The notes beneath the pieces are model-generated. The model saw only the letters and a program-made list of their open reading frames with translations, did not search any database and was not told where the DNA came from. From the NCBI GenBank assembly GCA_964518335.1, contig CAZFDT010000134.1:1-6995 (forward strand): 6,995 nt of DNA, written 5' to 3'. This DNA is from CAZFDT01 sp964518335 (GTDB lineage: Bacteria; Planctomycetota; Phycisphaerae; Phycisphaerales; Phycisphaeraceae). Of the stretch, positions 1-4,915 are shown in pieces (the stretch's first letter is position 1; each line of letters opens with the position of its first letter). The translations under genes and the position numbers were made by a program.

Positions 1-145
1 ACCGCCTGGTTATGCTCTCGGCGTAGCAGTGTCGGCAGCCCTCGCTGATCTTCACGCAGGCGTTTTTGAGCGTGCCGTCGGGCAACTTCAGCTTGATCGG
101 GTTGCTGCTGTATTCCGCCCACTCGATGTCGGTTCGTTGTGGCAT
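1..145 (-). CDS. Phage Gp37/Gp68-type protein (DUF5131), N-terminal fragment
   Basis: The first 48 residues of a protein that runs off the left edge. Near the N-terminus it reads TDIEWAEYSSNP, and then ISEGCRHCYAES at residues 34-44. This matches the family start pattern (IEW, Asn-Pro, then G-C-x-x-C-Y-A-E) of the phage Gp37/Gp68 family, PF07505/DUF5131, whose cysteine cluster resembles that of radical-SAM proteins. The biochemical role of the family is not established. Between the NP and GC motifs there is a short insert (residues 17-33) that many members lack. The start codon shares one base with the stop codon of the upstream gene (TAATG), so translation is probably coupled and the gene is the last visible one of a three-gene unit. 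The family call rests on motif memory and only the N-terminus is visible. Confidence 0.78.
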   Translation of the reverse strand, partial: MPQRTDIEWAEYSSNPIKLKLPDGTLKNACVKISEGCRHCYAESITRR

Positions 146-582
146 TACGCCAGGCCCTCCGCGCGGGGTGCGGGTCGCAGCCGCCAGCAGCGCAGCAGGT
201 TGGCGTGGCTGCCGGGCGTGCGGCTCTTGATGAGTTCGCCGGTGGCCTCCCACTCAGGGGCGCGGGCGAACAGGCTGCCCAGGAAGTTGCGGTTGAGCCG
301 GTCCGGCGGCGGCACGCGCGGATCGGTGTCGAGGAGCACCCGCGCGTCGTCGGCGGTCACATACGCCAGGTCGTAGCCCTGGGCCGCCAGACGCTGTCGG
401 TACAGCGTCGCCAGCCGCGCCCGCAGGTGGTTCAGCAGCGAGCGGCGGACCTCGGCCAGGTCGTCGAGCACGGCGTCGGCGACGACCTGCTCGGGATTGA
501 CCGGGGCCATGCGGTAGCGCTGCGCGTCGGGCTGGGCCCGGGCGCGGCGGTCGTCGATCGCGTGCTCGAAGAGGGTCATCAT
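145..582 (-). CDS. Small phage protein of unknown function, 145 aa
   Basis: I do not recognise a named family. The start at 582 is chosen because its ATG overlaps the stop of the upstream gene as ATGA; an open frame continues upstream to 1131, but that part only shadows the neighbouring gene. The N-terminal half (residues 30-70) is charged and helical. The C-terminal half (residues 71-136) contains YVTADDARVLL, then LNRNFLGSLF and a WEATG...S..PGSHANLL stretch. This DDAR / NRNFLG / TG...S...H pattern looks like a compact fold that I associate with short unannotated phage proteins near replication genes (low confidence). No signal peptide, membrane segment or cysteine cluster is present. It lies between a 150-aa conserved-looking protein and the DUF5131 gene, joined to both by overlaps, so all three are probably made together. 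Confidence 0.8.
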   Translation of the reverse strand: MMTLFEHAIDDRRARAQPDAQRYRMAPVNPEQVVADAVLDDLAEVRRSLLNHLRARLATLYRQRLAAQGYDLAYVTADDARVLLDTDPRVPPPDRLNRNFLGSLFARAPEWEATGELIKSRTPGSHANLLRCWRLRPAPRAEGLA

Positions 583-1031
583 GCCGGCGACCCCTCCAGT
601 TGCGGCAACAGCTTGCGCTCCTGCAGCACGTCGATGACGCGCTTGCCGTCCTCCAGCATCATGTGGGCGAGAAACGCCGCCTCGAAGCTCATGCCGCCGA
701 TCTCGATGGCGGTGATCTGGCCCTTGACCCAGTCGCGCAGGATTGAATAGACGGCCACCGACCCGATCCGCAGGGCCTTCTGCCGGTGCTCGCCCTCCAA
801 GCCGCGCATGCGGCTGGTGTACGGGTGCTCCCTGAGCCAGGCGGCGGCGTAGCCCCTGGCCGACGCCGCCAGCCGCACCGGGCGGTTGCGATGCACGAAA
901 CTGATGAACACCTCGCCGCGGGCGATGTCCTCGCCGAAGGCGAACTGATCGCAACCGAACTTGCGCAGCATGGCTTGGATCTCGCCCAGGGCGTTCTGGC
1001 CGCTCGTCGCGTTCTCGTAGGGGAGGCTCAT
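579..1031 (-). CDS. Conserved-looking phage protein of unknown function, 150 aa
   Basis: A soluble alpha/beta protein without a recognised name. The opening YENATSGQNALGEIQ followed by LRKFGCDQF (residues 5-30), a strand pair FISFVHRNRPVRLAAS (42-57), and GYAAAWLREHPYT (60-72) give an alternation of charge and hydrophobicity typical of a real folded protein; the competing longer frame on the same strand does not have it. The start at 1031 has only a weak ribosome site but puts the ENATSG block at the N-terminus, which fits proteins of this appearance that I recall from phages (low confidence). The stop overlaps the next start by four bases (ATGA). A strong plus-strand terminator hairpin lies 19 bases upstream of the start. 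It is the first gene of a coupled trio ending in the DUF5131 gene. Confidence 0.82.
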   Translation of the reverse strand: MSLPYENATSGQNALGEIQAMLRKFGCDQFAFGEDIARGEVFISFVHRNRPVRLAASARGYAAAWLREHPYTSRMRGLEGEHRQKALRIGSVAVYSILRDWVKGQITAIEIGGMSFEAAFLAHMMLEDGKRVIDVLQERKLLPQLEGSPA

Positions 1032-1050
1032 GGCGTGCGTTCATCCAATC

Positions 1051-1084
1051 CCCGGCCAGGGCTTCTCTCCCGGGCCGGGTTTTT
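1051..1084 (+). terminator. Intrinsic terminator, plus-strand sense, opposing the gene cluster
   Basis: The arms 1051-1061 and 1069-1079 form a 10-bp GC stem with one internal A-G mismatch and a 7-base loop (cttctct), followed immediately by five T (1080-1084). It has the classic terminator form on the plus strand, although no plus-strand gene precedes it. Read on the minus strand it is a hairpin preceded by five A and sits 19 bases upstream of the start at 1031, so it could instead act as a leader hairpin of that gene. The rest of the 199-base gap (1085-1230) shows no convincing gene or promoter, only a 6-bp hairpin at 1124-1142. Confidence 0.65.
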
Positions 1085-1230
1085 GCGTCCGCGGGTGACG
1101 CCTCGTCAGCGGCCGCCGCAGAGGTCCACAAGGGACGTGGACGACTTGAAGGCGTCAGCAGGCAGACAACGGTCGCTTGGCTCGGCTCGACTCGATCGAG
1201 CGTCGCCGATTCACAGGGGGGTTATCTCGA

Positions 1231-2025
1231 TCAACTCGCCGAGCCGAAGGCGCCCTGCACGACGCGGACCGGCGTGTCCTTGAAGCCCTTGAGCAGCGTC
1301 TGACGGATGTGCTCGAGCGTCAGCGCGTGCAGATCGATCCACGAGTCGGCCAAGGGCTCGAGGTGCCACCGCATCGTCTGCAGCACCGGCTTGAGGATGC
1401 ACTGCAGCGACTGACGGATGTTCAGGTCGGGGTTGGCGTACACCCGCACCATGAACTCCTGATACGGGTCGGGCAGGCCCGCGCCGCCGCCGGCCGCCTC
1501 CTGCTCGATCGACTTGCCCATGCTCTCCCGGCCGGACCCGACGCTGATGTTGCCCTGGCCACGCTGCTGCACCACCAGGCTCGACACCTGCTCGATCAGC
1601 TTCGCGTCGCGGTACGTCGGGCGCAACAGCACCTCCAACGCCTCGCGCAGCTCCGGCACGCCGATCACCGGCTCGTTGGTCCGGGCCTCGAAGAACTGGA
1701 CCTCATCGGTCCACTCCAGCGGAAGCGTCACGCGCTCCCGGCCATCGGTCTGATCCAGCACGAGCTGCACGTAATTCTCGGTGTACACGCACAGCACGCC
1801 CCCGGAAGCTATGCCGGCGATCGGCGTCCGGCCCAGCTCGATCAGGTCATCGAGGCGATGCACACGCAGGTCGCGCAGCGGCGGCGCCACCGGCAGCGTC
1901 TGCAGTTGACCGTCCGCGTCGGCGTAATGCACGACATGCTTGGGCGAACCCGGAATCGGGATCACCAGTGGCTTGCGGGCCTGGTCGGCGATGTCTCGAA
2001 CACGTTGGATGGCTTCAGCGATCAT
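1231..2025 (-). CDS. DUF2303-like phage protein, 264 aa
   Basis: The closest resemblance I can offer is the DUF2303/YfdQ type of phage protein, whose function is unknown. The order of blocks fits: RVHRLDDLIEL (54-64), a strand pair GGVLCVYTENYVQLVL (75-90), RERVTLPL (96-103), a VQFFEA segment (109-114), a helical LIEQVSSLVV (143-152), a glycine-rich linker (155-184), then PDPYQEFMVRVY (185-196) and a mixed C-terminal part ending near GAFG. The start at 2025 is chosen over the upstream ATG at 2031 because AGGAG at 2033-2037 is 7 bases from it and only one base from the other. No signal peptide or membrane span is seen. It follows the 146-aa gene with an 80-base gap containing a weak GC hairpin (2061-2081). 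The coding call is strong; the family call is tentative. Confidence 0.8.
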   Translation of the reverse strand: MIAEAIQRVRDIADQARKPLVIPIPGSPKHVVHYADADGQLQTLPVAPPLRDLRVHRLDDLIELGRTPIAGIASGGVLCVYTENYVQLVLDQTDGRERVTLPLEWTDEVQFFEARTNEPVIGVPELREALEVLLRPTYRDAKLIEQVSSLVVQQRGQGNISVGSGRESMGKSIEQEAAGGGAGLPDPYQEFMVRVYANPDLNIRQSLQCILKPVLQTMRWHLEPLADSWIDLHALTLEHIRQTLLKGFKDTPVRVVQGAFGSAS

Positions 2026-2105
2026 GCACATGCTCCTGCAAGGGGAATGAGGGAAAAGCCGGCGGACGGCAACGCGCCGCCCGACGACTCGATCACTTCC
2101 GGGGT

Positions 2106-2546
2106 TCACATTTCGCCCACGTCGGGCGTGGATTCCTCGTCGTCGAGGACCTCGCCGGTCTCGGCGACGTTGGCGGGTCGCGGCGGGACCGCTTGCGCCT
2201 CCGCCTCTCCGAAGAGCGCGGCCTGACGCGGATCGTTGGGCGCGTGCGGCTCGAACGTCACCGTGTTCTCACCGGTCGGCAGCATGGGGTAGAGCTTGCT
2301 CTGCCGATCGGGGATGCTGGTCTTGACCTTGAACTGCACGCCGATCGTGTCCAGGGCGCCGGTGCTCTTGTCGAGCTGCGGCTCCTGGGTGATGACCAGC
2401 ACCACCTTGCGCTTGGACTTGTCCGCCGGGCGGTCCACGATGTCGGCCGTGCATTGCCGCAGGGCGTGGTTCACCGCCAGCATCGGCCGCCCGCCGTCAA
2501 TGTGCTGGATGTTGGCCAGGGTCATCGTCTTGGTGGAAGTGCTCAT
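2106..2546 (-). CDS. Phage protein of unknown function with acidic tail, 146 aa
   Basis: Unrecognised soluble protein. Residues 10-40 (LANIQHIDGGRPMLAVNHALRQ, then DIVDRPADKSKRK) suggest a helix followed by a basic turn. Residues 47-75 look like two or three strands (KVVLVITQEPQL, IGVQFKVKTSIP). A possible second strand region lies around TGENTVTF (91-98). From about residue 113 the chain is Ala/Pro-rich and ends in an acidic stretch (EVLDDEESTPDVGEM) likely to be disordered; this faintly recalls acidic tails of single-strand DNA-binding proteins but lacks their terminal DIPF. The start at 2546 has AAGGA eight bases upstream. A perfect 9-bp hairpin lies 21 bases before the start. The gene stands immediately after an intrinsic terminator and before the DUF2303-like gene, so those two may share a transcript. 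Confidence 0.85.
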   Translation of the reverse strand: MSTSTKTMTLANIQHIDGGRPMLAVNHALRQCTADIVDRPADKSKRKVVLVITQEPQLDKSTGALDTIGVQFKVKTSIPDRQSKLYPMLPTGENTVTFEPHAPNDPRQAALFGEAEAQAVPPRPANVAETGEVLDDEESTPDVGEM

Positions 2547-2567
2547 CGATCCGATCCTTTCAGGATG

Positions 2568-2588
2568 CCCCCCGTCACTGACGGGGGG
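2568..2588 (-). promoter_or_regulatory. Perfect GC hairpin in the leader of the 146-aa gene
   Basis: The arms ccccccgtc (2568-2576) and gacgggggg (2580-2588) pair perfectly around a 3-base loop, 21 bases upstream of the start at 2546. There is no U-run downstream in the direction of the gene, so it is not a terminator for the upstream gene; on the opposite strand it is followed by TTAAGTGTTT. It could be an operator palindrome, a stabilising mRNA hairpin or an antisense terminator. A TTGAAA at 2597-2602 (minus strand) resembles a -35 box but has no -10 partner. Confidence 0.5.
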
Positions 2589-2599
2589 TTAAGTGTTTC

Positions 2600-2636
2600 A
2601 AAACACCGGCCGGCCCGGAGACGCGACCGGCCGGTG
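2600..2636 (-). terminator. Intrinsic terminator after the winged-helix gene pair
   Basis: The arms caccggccgg (2604-2613) and ccggccggtg (2627-2636) give a perfect 10-bp stem with a 13-base loop. In minus-strand sense it is followed directly by TTTT (2603-2600). It begins 11 bases after the stop codon at 2648, the usual place for an intrinsic terminator, so it should end or weaken the transcript carrying 3111-2648. The U-run is short, so readthrough into the 146-aa gene is possible. Confidence 0.72.
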
Positions 2637-2647
2637 CCGATCAGGGG

Positions 2648-2875
2648 CTACGTGGCCGCAACGTCGCGGCCCAAACCACGCCCGGGGCGGTCGCCTCGGG
2701 CGCGGGCATCAGTGATCGACGGGGCACGATCGGCCCCGCGCTCAGCATGTCGATGAAACTCCTCGATCCACTCGGCGTCCGCGGCACGCAGACGCGCCTC
2801 GGCCAGTGCGTCGTCGAGCCGGTCGAACACGCGGCGGATCAGGTGTCGGGTATGGGGTATGGGGTATCGGGTCAT
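2648..2875 (-). CDS. Small hypothetical protein, 75 aa
   Basis: An unrecognised small protein. A strong ribosome site (GGAGG, 7 bases before the ATG, inside the upstream gene) and an ATGA overlap with that gene support it as a real, coupled frame. Residues 10-45 (RHLIRRVFDRLDDALAEARLR, then EWIEEFHRHAE) form one long charged amphipathic helix or a helical hairpin. The C-terminal 25 residues are Arg/Gly-rich and probably disordered. The first nine codons are made of a 7-base tandem repeat, which suggests that its N-terminus was built or extended by repeat slippage. It is followed by an intrinsic terminator. Function unknown; it may be a partner of the winged-helix protein it is coupled to (inference). 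Confidence 0.6.
   Translation of the reverse strand: MTRYPIPHTRHLIRRVFDRLDDALAEARLRAADAEWIEEFHRHAERGADRAPSITDARARGDRPGRGLGRDVAAT
2847..2874. repeat. 7-base tandem repeat (four units, two exact)
   Basis: Plus-strand units are cgggtat, ggggtat, ggggtat and cgggtca. The array covers the first codons of the 75-aa gene (minus strand, encoding M-T-R-Y-P-I-P-H-T) and its start codon. A 7-base unit is not a multiple of three, so a change in copy number would shift the frame between the start codon and the rest of the gene. Confidence 0.6.
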
Positions 2876-3111
2876 GACGCGGCCTCCGGGGTCAGGGCGT
2901 AACCCGTGCTGTCCAACTGCAACAGCCCCGCGACGCGCAGCGACTCCATCGCCGCCAGAACCGCCTTGCGGCCGACGGCGTGGCCCTGCTGCACAAGCTG
3001 ATGCTCAACCTCACCCGGCGTCATCCCCCCGATAGCGGGCGCGACCTTCAAGAGGTCCAGCACCGCGTGCTCCAGCGGCGTCGTGCGATGAGGTGTGGTG
3101 CGGTGTCCCAT
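2872..3111 (-). CDS. Winged helix-turn-helix protein, 79 aa
   Basis: A small probable DNA-binding protein. After a short repeated N-terminus (HRTTPHRTTP) the protein shows helix 1 LEHAVLDLLKV (13-23), TPGEVEHQLVQQG (31-43) as helix 2, the turn, AVGRKAVLAAMESLRVAGLL (45-64) as recognition helix and start of the wing, then LDSTGYALTPEAA (66-78) as the wing. This is the standard layout of a minimal winged helix. The start at 3111 is preferred to the ATG at 3129 because AAGGA at 3121-3125 is 9 bases upstream of it. The gene overlaps the 75-aa gene by four bases. Its 160-base leader contains a 16-base palindrome (3136-3151) and an 11-bp hairpin (3178-3209). The target of the protein is unknown; a role in regulating phage genes is inference. 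Confidence 0.8.
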   Translation of the reverse strand: MGHRTTPHRTTPLEHAVLDLLKVAPAIGGMTPGEVEHQLVQQGHAVGRKAVLAAMESLRVAGLLQLDSTGYALTPEAAS

Positions 3112-3135
3112 GATCGATCGTCCTTGCAAGCCTGG

Positions 3136-3151
3136 CCCGCCCCGGGGCGGG
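3136..3151. promoter_or_regulatory. 16-base perfect GC palindrome before the winged-helix gene
   Basis: The sequence cccgccccggggcggg is its own reverse complement and lies 24 bases upstream of the start at 3111, just before the ribosome site. As RNA it folds into a 6-bp stem with a 4-base loop. It may be an operator or a leader hairpin; composition alone makes short G/C palindromes more likely here. Confidence 0.4.
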
Positions 3152-3177
3152 GTTCCGGGGGCACATCCGGGGGTGAA

Positions 3178-3209
3178 TCAGACGCCCACGCGCGAGCATG
3201 GGCGTCTGA
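3178..3209. repeat. 11-bp hairpin in the gap between 3111 and 3272
   Basis: The arms tcagacgccca (3178-3188) and tgggcgtctga (3199-3209) pair perfectly around a 10-base loop. Neither strand has a U-run after the stem (minus: TTCACCCCC; plus: GGGGGGG), so it is not a typical intrinsic terminator. It could still be a Rho-independent pause, a processing site or an operator in the leader of the winged-helix gene. Beside it, CCACGGCTG occurs twice 14 bases apart (minus strand, about 3223-3245). Confidence 0.45.
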
Positions 3210-3271
3210 GGGGGGGTCGGCAGCCGTGGCGTCCAGCCGTGGTTTCGGCGCTGCCGTGCCGTTGAGTTAGG

Positions 3272-3460
3272 TCAACTCGAGGTCATGACCAGCCAGCACA
3301 CCCCGGCCCCGATCGCCGCGGCGATGAGCAGGGCCGCCACGTCCAGGAGCGTCGCGCGATTGATCGCGCGATTCAGCCCGGCCGCGTCGATCGACGTCCG
3401 GCCGTCGGGGCCGAGTCTGATGATGGGTCGAAGCACAGGTCGAGGTCGCTGTCGTGGCAT
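3272..3460 (-). CDS. Small single-span membrane protein, 62 aa
   Basis: A short protein with a basic, Arg/Pro-rich N-terminus (residues 1-15, PRQRPRPVLRPIIR), a polar middle part, and one hydrophobic segment LLDVAALLIAAAIGAGVCWLV at about residues 38-58, ending four residues later. The positive-inside rule predicts a cytoplasmic N-terminus and a C-terminal anchor. The start at 3460 has GGAG eight bases upstream; the ATGs at 3466 and 3487 are in frame but have poorly placed or no ribosome sites. A hairpin of the three-copy family lies 16 bases upstream of the start. No holin- or exclusion-specific motif is visible, so the role stays open. Confidence 0.7.
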   Translation of the reverse strand: MPRQRPRPVLRPIIRLGPDGRTSIDAAGLNRAINRATLLDVAALLIAAAIGAGVCWLVMTSS

Positions 3461-3476
3461 GGGCATGACTCCATGT

Positions 3477-3501
3477 AGCCCCGTCATGCAAATGCGGGGC
3501 T
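3477..3501 (+). repeat. Hairpin repeat, copy 1
   Basis: The arms agccccg (3477-3483) and cggggct (3495-3501) enclose, after one bulged T, a 3-bp cat/atg extension and a gcaa apex, a GNRA-type tetraloop on the plus strand. It lies between the stop of the HTH gene at 3516 and the start of the membrane protein at 3460. Close relatives are at 4168-4189 and 5894-5918 on the minus strand. Confidence 0.6.
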
Positions 3502-3515
3502 TGGTTTGAGTTCGA

Positions 3516-4136
3516 TCACGGTTCGGTCAACTGCAGCGTGCCGCACGCGGGGGCACGTCCGACCGGTGGGCGGCGGGCGGGCCGCCAGGCATCCGACTCG
3601 GCCTGCAGCTCGTCGATCGCCGCGCCCATCGCGTCGATCATCTGCCGCAGGGCACGCAACATGCCGATCGCCTCCAGCCGCCGGGCGCTGGCCTCGGCGC
3701 CGTGGCCTTCGCAGGCCTCGCCGAACTTGAGCAGCCACGCCAGCTTGACCAGGCAGTCACACGCGCATCTACTGATGAACTGCGCCAGCGGCCCGTTGAA
3801 GCCATGGCGGTCATCGCCGAGCAGCGCCACGGCCCGGGCGATGATCGCCCGGCGGTCGGTCGGGCCATGCTCATCGGTCGAGCCCAGCAGCGACCGCAGC
3901 ATGGCCCGGCACGCCGGCGACTCCAGGCGGTTGAACATCGCCAGCAGCACGCCCGCCGACGGCATCTGGCCGTCGCGCAGGATCCGCGACGCCTGGGCCG
4001 TGTTCGGCACGCCCTCGGCCGTGACCATGCCACCGGCCGCGGCCAGTTCCTTGAGCGTCAGCCGGTCCGACTTGACCAAATCCTCCAGCACCCCGATCAG
4101 CCGCCGGCCATGCTCCGCCGCGATCGTGTTGGCCAT
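3516..4136 (-). CDS. Putative HTH DNA-binding phage regulator, 206 aa
   Basis: The N-terminal part (residues 8-85) is helical and looks like a divergent helix-turn-helix: HGRRLIGVLEDLVK, LTLKELAAAGG, a short insertion, then PNTAQASRILRDGQMPSAGVLLAMFNRL, in which QASRILRDGQMPS resembles the recognition helix and following turn of Cro/C1-type proteins. The second half (95-180) is also helical, with CACDC (124-128) and a possible coiled-coil end (LRALRQMIDAMGAAIDELQAE). The tail is Pro/Arg-rich. The start at 4136 has GGAGG seven bases upstream. An in-frame ATG at 4265 would add 43 residues and cannot be excluded. Upstream lie two identical 14-base dyads that could be operators, perhaps for this protein itself (inference). 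The exact family is unknown to me. Confidence 0.75.
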   Translation of the reverse strand: MANTIAAEHGRRLIGVLEDLVKSDRLTLKELAAAGGMVTAEGVPNTAQASRILRDGQMPSAGVLLAMFNRLESPACRAMLRSLLGSTDEHGPTDRRAIIARAVALLGDDRHGFNGPLAQFISRCACDCLVKLAWLLKFGEACEGHGAEASARRLEAIGMLRALRQMIDAMGAAIDELQAESDAWRPARRPPVGRAPACGTLQLTEP

Positions 4137-4167
4137 GGTGTGGCCTCCGTCCTCTCCCCCAAACCCG

Positions 4168-4189
4168 GCCCCGCATTGGCATGCGGGGC
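4168..4189 (-). repeat. Hairpin repeat, copy 2
   Basis: A perfect 9-bp stem (4168-4176 with 4181-4189) and a 4-base apex, gcca on the minus strand. It has the same core as copies 1 and 3 (agccccg, cat, 4-base apex, atg, c-g-g-g-g-c) but lacks the bulged T. It lies 31 bases upstream of the start of the HTH gene, just before its ribosome site. Confidence 0.6.
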
Positions 4190-4191
4190 TT

Positions 4192-4237
4192 TGAGGCGTG
4201 TTCGCCTCATGTCCACCCGGGAAAGGCGTGTTCGCCT
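4192..4237. promoter_or_regulatory. Two identical 14-base dyads, possible operator pair
   Basis: aggcgtgttcgcct occurs at 4194-4207 and again at 4224-4237, exactly 30 bases apart, about three helical turns. Each copy is itself an inverted repeat (aggcg/cgcct around tgtt); in the first copy the symmetry extends to 7 bp (tgaggcg/cgcctca). They lie 58-101 bases upstream of the HTH gene start in a 232-base gap. This is the usual geometry of a dimer-binding operator pair. No clear promoter is visible next to them. The rest of the gap (4238-4368) shows nothing firm apart from a short GC hairpin at 4343-4356. Confidence 0.5.
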
Positions 4238-4368
4238 GCGTCTGCGGTGTTAGGTTGGTGGTCATGTCATGCGTCCGTGCTGTCGATTGGTCATCCGTGG
4301 CCGAGTCGAAGATCGTGAAACCCAACACGCGGGGCGGCGGCCGCGCCCAGGGGCGCAGGTCCCAGGCG

Positions 4369-4800
4369 CTAGCCGGCCGCCCGCGCGCTCCGGGGGGGGC
4401 GTGGGTTCATGGGTCGAGCCTGAATGTCTTCCGCGGGGTCGGGGTCGCCATCGCGGCGGTCGAGCATCCGGCCGCCCCCGGAAGGGTGCGGCACGACGTT
4501 GCGGGTGTCGGGCGCCGGCTCAGACTCGCTCGGCGCCACGTCCGGCCCGTCCGGCGGACTGGGCATCGTCTCGGGCACTGGCGGGGTGAAGAGCCGCCGG
4601 TCGAGATAGACCGGTCGCCGCATGGTGCGCAACTCGAACTGCACGATCTCGTTGGCGATCGCCTCGGCGTCGATGCCGCGCGGCGCGTGGACCGTGAACG
4701 ACCGCGTGCCCGACTCGGTGGTCACCTGCACGCGCACGCCCTCGGTCTCAACCCCGTTGGGTTTCTCCAACTCCATGACAGTGTCACTCGCAACGCCCAT
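4369..4800 (-). CDS. Hypothetical protein with proline-rich tail, 143 aa, first gene of the minus-strand cluster
   Basis: Unrecognised. Residues 20-75 form a small ordered part: strands VRVQVTTES and RSFTVHAP (22-40), helix DAEAIANEIVQFEL (44-57), then RRPVYLDRRLF. The remainder is Pro/Asp/Arg-rich and most likely disordered. The gene is the first one read from a good minus-strand promoter (4810-4838), whose predicted start site is only about three bases before the ATG at 4800, so this start would be leaderless. The in-frame ATG at 4776 (MELEKPNG) leaves a leader of about 27 bases with only a weak GAG ribosome site, and is a serious alternative. Its place directly at the divergent switch suggests an early or regulatory role (inference). 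Confidence 0.7.
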   Translation of the reverse strand: MGVASDTVMELEKPNGVETEGVRVQVTTESGTRSFTVHAPRGIDAEAIANEIVQFELRTMRRPVYLDRRLFTPPVPETMPSPPDGPDVAPSESEPAPDTRNVVPHPSGGGRMLDRRDGDPDPAEDIQARPMNPRPPRSARAAG

Positions 4801-4809
4801 GATGCGGGG

Positions 4810-4838
4810 ATTATGCGACGAAGCGGACGATATATCAA
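4810..4838 (-). promoter_or_regulatory. Sigma70-type promoter firing left
   Basis: On the minus strand, TTGATA (4838-4833) and CATAAT (4815-4810) are each one base off consensus and 17 bases apart. A second CATAAT stands 42 bases upstream (4857-4852) without a good -35. It lies in the AT-rich gap 4801-4915, which stands out from the GC-rich surroundings. Transcription would begin at about 4803 and enter the minus-strand cluster. Confidence 0.7.
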
Positions 4839-4874
4839 CTATAAAAGTACGATTATGTTACGCAGATAGGGTGT

Positions 4875-4903
4875 TTGACGTTCACAAATCCCGTAGCAAC
4901 AAT
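4875..4903 (+). promoter_or_regulatory. Sigma70-type promoter firing right
   Basis: TTGACG (4875-4880) and AACAAT (4898-4903) are 17 bases apart, five and four of six matches to consensus. Transcription would start at about 4909-4910, six bases before the ATG at 4916, so the message would have almost no leader. An imperfect dyad tgtttga-cgt-tcacaaa (4872-4888) covers the -35 box and could be an operator. Confidence 0.55.
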
Positions 4904-4915
4904 CCGTTAAAGAAA

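Noticed and set aside
145..1131. A 328-residue minus-strand open frame
   Set aside because: Only its last 145 residues are protein-like. Upstream of 582 it shadows the 579-1031 gene and is Arg/His-rich noise; the ATGA overlap at 582 marks the real start.
1177..2226. Long plus-strand open frame opposite the DUF2303-like gene
   Set aside because: Arg/His/Leu-rich translation with no fold-like pattern and no ribosome site, caused by high GC in the gene on the other strand. The same applies to 786-1283 and 1968-2756.
4198..4869. Plus-strand open frame across the 143-aa gene and the switch region
   Set aside because: It crosses the promoter region and a gap, lacks a ribosome site and has no coherent composition; the minus-strand frame fits the promoter at 4810-4838.
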